Assembly (NCBI GenBank): GCA_003233545.1
Contig: QILZ01000299.1
Coordinates: 1 to 5,647 of the forward strand
From: Spirochaetales bacterium
Lineage (GTDB): Bacteria > Spirochaetota > Spirochaetia > SZUA-6
Direction of reading: 5' to 3'
Length of the DNA: 5,647 bases
The position numbers were made by a program, and so were the translations under genes. Positions 1-5,646 of this stretch are shown here, piece by piece (the first letter of the stretch is position 1; each line of letters starts with the position of its first letter). The notes under the pieces were generated by a model, which was not told the DNA's origin, did not search any database, and was given only the letters and a program-made list of their open reading frames with translations.

Positions 1-363
1 GGAGGAGATTTCGCTGATAATGTATGTGAAGGATTTCCATACAGCCCCGATGGAGAACCGGGGAAAGTTTGGACGATTATCCGTGAAACTGAAAAAATAA
101 AAACCATTAGTTTTATCAATCTAACCGGAACCGAAGAGGATTTCTGGAATAAGGGCAAAGCGGAACCTCCTGTTGTAAAGAATTTAATAATAAAAATACG
201 GGTTCTCAGGAAGATACAATCTCTCTTTCTCGCATCCCCTGATACGGATATGGGAAGGCCCCGCTCCCTTCGGTACAGAGAGATTACTGATGATCCGGGG
301 ATGATTGAAATAATCATCCCGGAGGTTAAGTTGTTCTCTCTTCTTGTCCTGGAACAAACTTGA
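1..363 (+). CDS. C-terminal part of a GH66-like glycosidase (dextranase / cyclodextran glucanotransferase type), 5' truncated
   Basis: The frame is open from the first base to a TGA at 361-363, giving 120 residues of a C-terminus whose start lies outside the window. Visible landmarks are VWTIIRE (residues 23-29), FINLTG (38-43), a DFWNKGK segment (47-53), FLASPDTDMGRPRSL (76-90), and a closing beta-rich stretch with EIIIPEV (103-109) and LVLEQ. The order INL-G, D-W, P-P, ASPD, G+P, then an alternating hydrophobic strand matches my recollection of the C-terminal beta-sandwich of GH66 enzymes, which hydrolyse dextran or cyclise it to cycloisomaltooligosaccharides. The catalytic (beta/alpha)8 domain is not present here, so activity cannot be judged. 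It could also be the C-terminal domain of another alpha-glucan hydrolase family. A nearby GH4 alpha-glucosidase on the same strand supports an alpha-glucan role. Transcription ends at the hairpin at 403-446. Confidence 0.62.
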   Translation, partial: GGDFADNVCEGFPYSPDGEPGKVWTIIRETEKIKTISFINLTGTEEDFWNKGKAEPPVVKNLIIKIRVLRKIQSLFLASPDTDMGRPRSLRYREITDDPGMIEIIIPEVKLFSLLVLEQT

Positions 364-402
364 AATGATTCGGGTTACACTCACTGCAGCAGGAGGGAGA
401 GA

Positions 403-446
403 AAATAAGCGGCTGAAACATCAGAAGAATCAGCCGCAGTTTATTT
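403..446. terminator. Bidirectional intrinsic terminator between convergent genes
   Basis: GCGGCTGA (409-416) pairs perfectly with TCAGCCGC (430-437) around a 13-nt loop. The stem can be extended by AAATAA (403-408) with TTATTT (441-446) across a small AGT bulge. On the + strand the stem is followed by a T-rich tract, and on the - strand by TTATTTTC. It can therefore end transcription both of the GH66-like gene and of the convergent beta-barrel gene that stops at 488. Confidence 0.85.
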
Positions 447-487
447 CCCGGATATTATTAAAACAAACAGGTCTTATTATAAAATGT

Positions 488-1534
488 TTATAACTGGAGT
501 CTTAAATTAACAGTTGCCCCGTAGTTATTCCCGGTAAAATTGTACATTCCGGTAAAATCCAGTTTAAGTATAAAGAGATTAAGAGATACTCCTCCATAGG
601 CACGTACGGAAAAACCCTGAACAGAATTACTTACTAAAATTCCTCCCGCAGACAGGTCGGGGACAGGCTCCCCGGCAGCCTTAAATGCAGCTTCTATTTC
701 CTGTATTTTTGCCGGAGTAATTTCTACACCGTTAAGCAGCAGTTTTGTCGTTAAGCCTCCGCCTGCACCGGATATTCCGTACGATGCACCGAGACCTGCA
801 TAGGGTGTTATGATAAAGAGATTCTTGCTTGCCTGCAGTTTAAAATCGATGACCTGTGTCTGCCAGTCGAAATTCAAAGAAGGATCCTTAAGGCTAAGAT
901 TATAAGTTGTCGTTGTATTGGTCACCGGATTGGTAACATCGAAATTCGTTAATGCAATGTTCCCGCCGAGAAGTCCCGGTACACCTACTCCCCCTTTAAG
1001 AAAACTGTAGCCTGCACCGATCGATACGGCAGGGATAAAAAAACGTTCTTTCAGAATTGCTAACCTGACATCACCGCCAAAAAATAGATAATCAACCTTA
1101 ACCGGACGTGCTTTTAAAAGTTCCGGCGGAAGATAGCCGAATTTAAGACCGATATCGAAGGGCAGAATAAACCCGCCTATTCTTACATCGGCCGTGTATG
1201 CGGGAAAAGGAAGTCCGTATTTTTTGATAAAATCTAACTCAGACGGCAGTGTAATATTAAATTTCGAAAAAACATAATCCATGGATTTAAAAGGTATTGT
1301 CGTAACACCAGCGGAAACTCCCACTCCGAAATGCGGCGGAACGGCAAGAAGCTGCCCTATATACGCGTTCGACCAGTTAAGCCCGATTGCCGCATTAAAC
1401 GGAAGAACAGGAGCTACAGCCTCTGCAAAGCTTTTAAATGAACTTTTAAGATCATCATAACTAAACTGTGTCTGCGCTGACAGACCTGTTGTTAAAGATA
1501 AGATAATAAGAAAGATAAGTGTAATTCTTTTCAT
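488..1534 (-). CDS. Secreted / outer-membrane predicted beta-barrel protein of unknown function
   Basis: This is a 348-residue protein with a clear Sec signal peptide: MKR, then a hydrophobic core (ITLIFLIILSLTTG), with a predicted type I site after LSA at residue 20. There is no lipobox cysteine. The mature part is rich in Gly and in alternating hydrophobic/polar strands, for example FGVGVSAGVTTI (69-80), YTADVRIGGFI (113-123), VSIGAGYSFL (170-179), ITPYAGLGASYGI (242-254) and FSVRAYGGVSLNLF (308-321). It ends NLRLQL, a short final strand as in many outer-membrane barrels, although without the common terminal Phe. A Thr/Asn-rich segment (TNPVTNTTTT, 201-210) and an acidic/helical segment (EIEAAFKAAGEPVPDL, about 279-294) look like surface or periplasmic loops. 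The ATG at 1534 has the strong Shine-Dalgarno GGAGG 6 nt upstream. The gene converges on the GH66-like gene and diverges from aglA. I recognise the general type (spirochaetal barrel-like hypothetical) but no named family, and give no function. Confidence 0.8.
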   Translation of the reverse strand: MKRITLIFLIILSLTTGLSAQTQFSYDDLKSSFKSFAEAVAPVLPFNAAIGLNWSNAYIGQLLAVPPHFGVGVSAGVTTIPFKSMDYVFSKFNITLPSELDFIKKYGLPFPAYTADVRIGGFILPFDIGLKFGYLPPELLKARPVKVDYLFFGGDVRLAILKERFFIPAVSIGAGYSFLKGGVGVPGLLGGNIALTNFDVTNPVTNTTTTYNLSLKDPSLNFDWQTQVIDFKLQASKNLFIITPYAGLGASYGISGAGGGLTTKLLLNGVEITPAKIQEIEAAFKAAGEPVPDLSAGGILVSNSVQGFSVRAYGGVSLNLFILKLDFTGMYNFTGNNYGATVNLRLQL

Positions 1535-1540
1535 ATAGTG

Positions 1541-1547
1541 CCTCCTC
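1541..1547 (-). promoter_or_regulatory. Ribosome binding site of the beta-barrel gene
   Basis: Read on the - strand this is GAGGAGG, ending 6 nt before the ATG at 1534-1532. It is a near-perfect anti-SD match and fixes the start of the barrel gene. Confidence 0.85.
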
Positions 1548-1552
1548 TATGT

Positions 1553-1581
1553 ATTCTATCACGGAACAGATTTTTTTCCAA
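1553..1581 (-). promoter_or_regulatory. Probable sigma70-type promoter of the beta-barrel gene
   Basis: On the - strand, TTGGAA (1581-1576, -35, 4 of 6 matches) is separated by exactly 17 bases from TAGAAT (1558-1553, -10, 5 of 6 matches). The spacer is A-rich just after the -35. Initiation about 7 bases downstream would give a leader of roughly 15-20 nt that barely contains the Shine-Dalgarno. Confidence 0.5.
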
Positions 1582-1622
1582 AAAACTTACACTTAATTTA
1601 TAGTACTTTTACGGATAAATAG

Positions 1623-1651
1623 TTGCTTAAAGACCGATTATTTTATAGAGT
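1623..1651 (+). promoter_or_regulatory. Weak candidate promoter for aglA
   Basis: TTGCTT (1623-1628) lies 17 bases before TAGAGT (1646-1651), and TATAGA overlaps it at 1644-1649. Matches to consensus are poor (3 of 6 and 4 of 6). TATAGT at 1599-1604 is an alternative -10 without a convincing -35. A promoter must lie in 1535-1699 because the neighbouring gene is divergent, but which elements are used is not decided by the sequence. Confidence 0.25.
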
Positions 1652-1686
1652 ACGGCAGCTTAAGATAATTTGTAGTAATCCACTTT

Positions 1687-1692
1687 AAGGAG
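1687..1692 (+). promoter_or_regulatory. Ribosome binding site of aglA
   Basis: AAGGAG lies 7 nt before the ATG at 1700. It supports this start, which also begins directly with the conserved dinucleotide-binding strand IKISIIGAG. Confidence 0.8.
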
Positions 1693-1699
1693 CGATAGA

Positions 1700-3067
1700 A
1701 TGGCAAATATAAAGATAAGTATTATAGGAGCCGGAAGCGCAATATTCTCACTCAGACTTGTCGGAGATCTATGCAGAACGGAGGAATTATCCGGTGTTGT
1801 AGTATCCCTCATGGATATAGATAAGGAAAGACTCGATGCAGTGCACATTCTTGCGGAGAGGTATGCAAAAGCTCTCGGTTCTAATCTTAAATTCGAAAAA
1901 ACAATGGATATCGATACTTCGATAGACGGGGCGGCATTCGTAGTAAACTCCGCACTTGTAGGGGGACATGGTTATCTCGAAAAAACAAGAAAGATCGGCG
2001 AGAATAACGGTTATTACAGGGGCATCGATACACAGGAATTTAATATGGTATCGGATTATCATACTCTTACAAACACAGGCCAGCTTAATTTTTTCTTAAA
2101 GGTTGCAAACACTATTAAGAAGTTAAGTCCCGATGCATGGCTTTTACAGGCGGCAAACCCTGTTTTCGAGGGCACAACGCTTGTTTACAGAGAAACAGGA
2201 GTAAAGATACTCGGATTCTGTCATGGTTTCCACGGAGTCGAGGAAGTTGTACGGGAACTCGGTCTCGACATGGATAATGTCGATTACCAGGTTGCAGGAT
2301 TTAATCATAATATCTGGCTTACAAGGTTTCTCCATAATGGCAAGGATGCATATCCTCTCCTGGATAAATGGATTCTCGAAAAATCCAAAAACTGGAAGCC
2401 AAAAAATCCCTTTAACGATCAGCTAAGCCCTTCTTCCATCGACATGTATAAATTTTACGGCATGCTTCCTATCGGAGATTCGGTACGAAACGGCAGCTGG
2501 AAGTATCATTATAATGATGATGTAAAGAAAAAATGGTTCGGAGAGCCATGGGGAGGAGCAGATTCGAAAAAAGGCTGGGCATGGTATCAGAATATGGTAA
2601 AGGAAACAACGGAAGAAACGGAAAAACTTTCCAAAAGCATGGATACGGATCTCTTAAAGCGTTTCCCGCCCGACAAAATGAGCGGCGAACAGCATATTCC
2701 TTTTATAAATGCAATTATTAACAATCGAAAAACAAGACTCGTACTTAATATACCCAACAGAGAAAGCATAGTTCCCTTTATTCCCGATGATGTATTTATC
2801 GAGGTACCATTAATCGTCGATGCGGATGGTGTACATCCTGAAAAACTCGAACCGGAAATACCGCACAGGATCCTGTCGATGTACCTTCTTCCGAGATGGC
2901 TCAGAATGGAATGGGCACTTGCTGCATTCAGAAACAACGATCTGGAACTCTTTAAGGAATTCTTAATCAGGGATCCTAGAACCAAATCATACGAACAGGT
3001 CGAATCCGTAGTAGATCAGCTTATGGAAGAACTGCCCGAATTCAGGGCTCATTACAAAAAAAATTAA
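1700..3067 (+). CDS. aglA: GH4 NAD+/metal-dependent alpha-glucosidase (AglA type)
   Basis: This 455-residue cytoplasmic enzyme of glycoside hydrolase family 4 hydrolyses alpha-glucosides by a redox-elimination mechanism needing NAD+ and a divalent metal (Mn2+). The N-terminal Rossmann fold shows GAGSAIFS (10-17) and the acidic strand end LMDID (37-41). Further landmarks are NSALVGGH (83-90), GIDTQEFNMVSDY (108-120), AANPVFEGTT (151-160), GFCHG (172-176), FNHNIW (201-206) and PIGDSVRN (257-264). Metal ligands are Cys174 and His203, with Asp119 and Asp260 as candidate catalytic residues. All four fall at the numbers I recall for Thermotoga maritima AglA (TM1834), and the sequence is recognisably close along its whole length. 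It is about 25 residues shorter than the roughly 480-residue Thermotoga enzyme, the difference falling near residues 310-328. The start has a good SD. Maltose and other small alpha-glucosides, not phosphorylated sugars, are the expected substrates by analogy, but GH4 specificity varies (alpha-glucosidase, alpha-galactosidase, glucuronidase). No terminator follows it, so read-through into tmk is possible. Confidence 0.9.
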   Translation: MANIKISIIGAGSAIFSLRLVGDLCRTEELSGVVVSLMDIDKERLDAVHILAERYAKALGSNLKFEKTMDIDTSIDGAAFVVNSALVGGHGYLEKTRKIGENNGYYRGIDTQEFNMVSDYHTLTNTGQLNFFLKVANTIKKLSPDAWLLQAANPVFEGTTLVYRETGVKILGFCHGFHGVEEVVRELGLDMDNVDYQVAGFNHNIWLTRFLHNGKDAYPLLDKWILEKSKNWKPKNPFNDQLSPSSIDMYKFYGMLPIGDSVRNGSWKYHYNDDVKKKWFGEPWGGADSKKGWAWYQNMVKETTEETEKLSKSMDTDLLKRFPPDKMSGEQHIPFINAIINNRKTRLVLNIPNRESIVPFIPDDVFIEVPLIVDADGVHPEKLEPEIPHRILSMYLLPRWLRMEWALAAFRNNDLELFKEFLIRDPRTKSYEQVESVVDQLMEELPEFRAHYKKN

Positions 3068-3160
3068 TGACCGCCGGCAAAACTCAGGATATATTTATAG
3101 CATAGCATGAATTATCCGCATACTTATAAGGAATCAATTAATACCCTTTACCGGTACGGC

Positions 3161-3166
3161 AGGAGG
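3161..3166 (+). promoter_or_regulatory. Perfect Shine-Dalgarno pointing to an AUC start of tmk
   Basis: AGGAGG is the strongest SD on this strand. Its optimal window (about 5-9 nt downstream) contains no ATG, GTG or TTG in any frame. The only start-like codon there in the tmk frame is ATC at 3175-3177, 8 nt away. The next near-cognate codon, ATT at 3184-3186, is 17 nt away. The SD therefore decides the start. Confidence 0.7.
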
Positions 3167-3174
3167 CTAAGAGT

Positions 3175-3861
3175 ATCGAGCGTATTAAAGTAAAACAAGA
3201 GGTTCTTAAGAATTTTGCTGCGATAGAAGGACTGGACGGTGCAGGTACCACAACTCAGCTTAAACTGCTGGATAAAAAGTTATCATCGCTTGGTATTCCC
3301 CATTTCTGCACTTTCGAACCGACGGATTCCAGTATAGGAAAACTCATCAGGGAGATTCTTCACAGGGACCGGGAGGTAAAACCGGAAACAACCGCTCTGC
3401 TGTTTGCTGCAGACAGAAGCGAACACCTTTTTAATCCGGATAACGGCATTATTTCCCGCTTAAAAAGAAACGAACTTGTTATTACGGACAGGTATCTGTT
3501 TTCCAGTCTTGCGTATCAATCCATTCAATGCGGTTTTGAGTTTGTATACAATCTGAATTCAAAATTTCCGCTGCCGGAATGCCTGATATATATAGATACT
3601 CCGGTCGGAATATCACAGAAACGGCTGCATAAGAGATTAAAAAAAGATCTCTTCGATCTGGAAATATTTCAAAAAAAAGTTCGTAAGAACTATAATGATA
3701 TTTTAAAACAATTTTCCGAATCTTTCAGCCCGGACATGAGTATAACCGTTATAAACGGCGATCAGCCAATCGATGACATCTTAAGCGCCGTATTAGAAGT
3801 TATCCTGAAGATGGATGAATGTAAAAAAAACACTCACAAAAGATGCGGAAAGATACAATAA
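3175..3861 (+). CDS. tmk: Thymidylate kinase (dTMP kinase), apparent AUC start codon
   Basis: Tmk phosphorylates dTMP to dTDP with ATP, the essential step before dTTP. The frame encodes 228 residues if initiated at ATC 3175. Visible family landmarks are the P-loop IEGLDGAGTTTQ (17-28), FEPTDSSIGKLIREIL (47-62) for the usual FTREPGGT-IGE-IR element, LFAADRSEHL (76-85), and the DRY motif in TDRYLFSSLAYQ (104-115). Next come LIYIDTPVGISQKRL (137-151) and a basic LID region, KRLHKRLKKDLFD (149-161), followed by FQKKVRKNY (165-173). The body is intact, with no internal stop. The frame upstream of ATC runs back only to a TAA at 3139-3141 and holds no ATG, GTG or TTG. The first in-frame ATG is at 3736, near the C-terminus, so standard gene callers would miss the gene. 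The P-loop lysine is replaced by Thr25 (GAG-T-TT rather than GAG-K-TT). No arginine is in the P-loop, so the LID arginines resemble the bacterial type II arrangement. A sequencing error in a real ATG start, or loss of the start codon, remains possible. Confidence 0.88.
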   Translation: MERIKVKQEVLKNFAAIEGLDGAGTTTQLKLLDKKLSSLGIPHFCTFEPTDSSIGKLIREILHRDREVKPETTALLFAADRSEHLFNPDNGIISRLKRNELVITDRYLFSSLAYQSIQCGFEFVYNLNSKFPLPECLIYIDTPVGISQKRLHKRLKKDLFDLEIFQKKVRKNYNDILKQFSESFSPDMSITVINGDQPIDDILSAVLEVILKMDECKKNTHKRCGKIQ

Positions 3862-4510
3862 TACGGTTAAATTTGGGGGAATTAACGTAAAAGCCGATAG
3901 TAATAGGGTGAAAAGAGTTTTAACACTTTTTTTAATTTTTTTAGTTGTGCCGCTGTCGATAGTTTCTGCCTGGAGAATTCTTTATGCGGAACAGTACTAT
4001 AAATTATACCACCTTCATTTTTATCAATACCCTGATGATTCAATGGAAAATATATTTTATCTCGAAAAGGCATTAAAATCCGATTTTGCAAATCCTCTCT
4101 ATGCTCTTGCAAAAATATCCGGCAAGGATCAGTGGGAGCGTTACAGGTATCTCTTTAAAATGCATGTTAATCTGAAGCTGATTCAGCAGTATTTAACTTT
4201 AGGCAGTAAATATGATAAAATGAAAGCATATTTTTACAATTATCCCTGGAAGAAAGAAAACCTGGACAGTCTCAAAATAGCGGAAAAAGCATATCTTACA
4301 GCTATAGACTACTGGAAAGAGGTTCTGAAATGGGCGGACAAGGCATGGGGTTTACGGTTTATTAATATGCCCGATATCCAGAACTGGGAAGATGAGAATT
4401 ATAGAATCGAAACAGGCCTTCTGGATTATCGTGATATTATAGGATCTCATCTTGCACGTCTTCAGGAAGTCAGGGATAGTTTTAAGAATATGGATAAGAA
4501 CACATATTGA
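3815..4510 (+). CDS. Membrane-anchored conserved protein of unknown function, downstream of tmk
   Basis: This is a 231-residue protein with one strong hydrophobic segment (VLTLFLIFLVVPLSIVSAW, residues 35-53), preceded by basic residues (RVKR, 31-34). It is probably a signal anchor or uncleaved signal with the rest outside the cytoplasm. The remainder is predicted helical and unusually rich in Tyr, Trp and Lys, for example EQYYKLYHLHFYQYPDD (59-75), QWERYRYLFKMHVNLK (106-121), YDKMKAYFYNYPWKKE (133-148) and WEDENYRIETG (191-201). The segments LEKALKSDFANPLYALAK (83-100) and IAEKAYLTAIDYWKEVLKWA (155-174) could be tetratricopeptide-like helix pairs, but I cannot demonstrate a TPR. The start is uncertain. 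ATG 3815 overlaps tmk by 47 nt with only a weak SD (GAAG). GTG 3908, 46 nt after the tmk stop, would give a 200-residue protein starting MKRVLTLFLIF, a more typical signal-anchor N-terminus, but also with a poor SD. Position directly after tmk suggests co-transcription. I associate this protein type with spirochaetes; no function is assigned. Confidence 0.75.
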   Translation: MNVKKTLTKDAERYNNTVKFGGINVKADSNRVKRVLTLFLIFLVVPLSIVSAWRILYAEQYYKLYHLHFYQYPDDSMENIFYLEKALKSDFANPLYALAKISGKDQWERYRYLFKMHVNLKLIQQYLTLGSKYDKMKAYFYNYPWKKENLDSLKIAEKAYLTAIDYWKEVLKWADKAWGLRFINMPDIQNWEDENYRIETGLLDYRDIIGSHLARLQEVRDSFKNMDKNTY

Positions 4511-4548
4511 CTTAGCCGGAAAGTATCGACCTGTGGAATAACTTAAAA

Positions 4549-5580
4549 TTATAAAATCAGCATTGCATCGCCGTAAGAGAAAAAACGGTAATTTTTCCTG
4601 ACCGCTTCTCCGTATGCATCGAGTATAACCCTTTTCCCGGCAAATGCACTGACAAGCAGCAGCAGGGATGACTGGGGAGTATGGAAATTTGTAAACAATT
4701 TATCTACGACATTAAACCGGTACCCCGGGTAAATAAAAATATCCGTCTCATGAACTCCCGGCATAATCCGTCCTTTATTCCATGAAGATTCCAGAGCCCT
4801 TACTACGGTTGTCCCAACAGCAACTATATCTCTTTTTTCTTTCAGCGCCTTATTAATCAGCACCGCTGTTTTAGCCGGAATATTATATTTTTCGGCATGC
4901 ATACGATGATCTTCGATATTCTCTTCTCTGATGGGAAGAAATGTTCCAAGTCCGACAGACAGATCTATATACGTAATTTCCACATTCTTAAGCTTTAAAT
5001 CATCTATAATATCCCAGGTAAGGTGGAGTCCCGCAGTGGGTGCAGCCGAAGATCCGGGATGCCTGGAGTATACAGTCTGGTATCTTTCCTCGTCTTTGCT
5101 GTCATCCGGTCTCTTAATGTAAGGGGGAAGAGGCATATGTCCGTATTTATTCAGATAGACATCGTCAACCTCTTTATTAAATAGTATGATTTTTTCATTC
5201 TCTTCGGTATCGATAATCCGGCCTGTAAGATTATCCGGAAAAATATAATTCTTACCGATTCTTTGTTTTCTGCTCTTGCTTGTTATTGCCTTCCATATCT
5301 TTTCTCCCGTCCTTTCGAGAAGAATAAATTCCACCCTGCCCTCTTCTGTTTTGTTTTGATTAATTGAACGCCCGAATAGTCTTGCCTTACGCACACGGGT
5401 ATTGTTAAGTACTACGATACTGCCCGGTTTTATAAATCGAGCCAATTCATTTACATTCGAGTGTACAATTTCCGTAGTTTTTCTGTTAAGGACCATCAAT
5501 CCCGAGGTTCCTCTCTCATTAACCGGCCTTTGAGCTATTAAATCTTTAGGAAGTTGAAAAAAGAAATCTTCTGTCTTCAT
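4549..5580 (-). CDS. queA: S-adenosylmethionine:tRNA ribosyltransferase-isomerase
   Basis: QueA transfers and isomerises the ribosyl moiety of SAM onto 7-aminomethyl-7-deazaguanine at position 34 of tRNAs with GUN anticodons, giving epoxyqueuosine, the penultimate step of queuosine synthesis in the cytosol. The 343-residue length is typical. Motifs in order are DFFFQLPKDLIAQRP (5-19), VLNNTRVRKARL (57-68), GHMPLPPYI (147-155), DEERYQTVY (163-171), GSSAAPTAGLHL (176-187), LSVGLGTFLPI (207-217), DHRMHAEKY (224-232), GTTVVRALES (256-265), TDIFIYPGYRF (279-289), FTNFHTPQSSLLLLVSAFAG (296-315) and FFSYGDAMLI (333-342). The only visible departures are Ser208, where the family usually has His in LHVG-GTF, and Leu187 for the usual Phe of AGLHF. 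The start is fixed by an in-frame TAA two codons upstream (5584-5586), although no good Shine-Dalgarno precedes it, which suggests translational dependence on the upstream ruvB only 15 nt away. It converges on the membrane-protein gene, 38 nt apart. Confidence 0.97.
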   Translation of the reverse strand: MKTEDFFFQLPKDLIAQRPVNERGTSGLMVLNRKTTEIVHSNVNELARFIKPGSIVVLNNTRVRKARLFGRSINQNKTEEGRVEFILLERTGEKIWKAITSKSRKQRIGKNYIFPDNLTGRIIDTEENEKIILFNKEVDDVYLNKYGHMPLPPYIKRPDDSKDEERYQTVYSRHPGSSAAPTAGLHLTWDIIDDLKLKNVEITYIDLSVGLGTFLPIREENIEDHRMHAEKYNIPAKTAVLINKALKEKRDIVAVGTTVVRALESSWNKGRIMPGVHETDIFIYPGYRFNVVDKLFTNFHTPQSSLLLLVSAFAGKRVILDAYGEAVRKNYRFFSYGDAMLIL

Positions 5581-5595
5581 AGATTATGGATTCTT

Positions 5596-5646
5596 TTAAA
5601 ATAATGTTTGCTGATCTTTTCTTTTTAACATGTTAAAACCGAGATG
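5596..5646 (-). CDS. ruvB: Extreme C-terminus of probable RuvB (5' part outside the window)
   Basis: On the - strand, one frame from the right edge reads HLGFNMLKRKDQQTLF and then TAA (5598-5596). The opening HLGF matches the end of many RuvB proteins (…RTPRGR…AYRHLGF/L). RuvB is the AAA+ motor of the RuvABC Holliday-junction branch-migration complex. It lies 15 nt upstream of queA on the same strand, and ruvB-queA adjacency is common in bacteria including spirochaetes, which is the main support for the call. Only 16 codons are visible, so no catalytic residues can be checked. The last five residues, QQTLF, resemble a sliding-clamp binding pentapeptide. Confidence 0.6.
   Translation of the reverse strand, partial: HLGFNMLKRKDQQTLF

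Noticed and set aside
184..384. A 66-codon - strand frame over the GH66-like 3' end.
   Set aside because: It is antisense to a recognisable protein and lies just beyond the bidirectional terminator at 403-446, which should stop - strand transcription before it. It has no supporting ribosome binding site.
2587..2985. A 132-codon open frame on the - strand inside aglA.
   Set aside because: It lies antisense to conserved GH4 sequence, has no ribosome binding site and encodes a low-complexity Ser/Leu-rich product; it is a shadow of the real gene.
3068..3174. Search for an aglA terminator or a tmk promoter.
   Set aside because: Only short palindromes (GCCGGC near 3072, TACCGGTA 3149-3156) are present, with no stem followed by a T-run. 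-35/-10 pairs fit poorly at any spacing, so neither was annotated.
3107..3193. A 28-codon ATG frame (MNYPHTYKES...) between aglA and tmk that runs across the tmk start, possibly a leader peptide or a frameshifted tmk N-terminus.
   Set aside because: It has no Shine-Dalgarno at a suitable distance, no similarity to Tmk N-termini and no regulatory codon run. The conserved Tmk sequence is fully accounted for in the other frame.
4511..4548. Possible terminator between the convergent membrane-protein gene and queA.
   Set aside because: The 38-nt gap is AT-rich but contains no inverted repeat able to form a stable stem.
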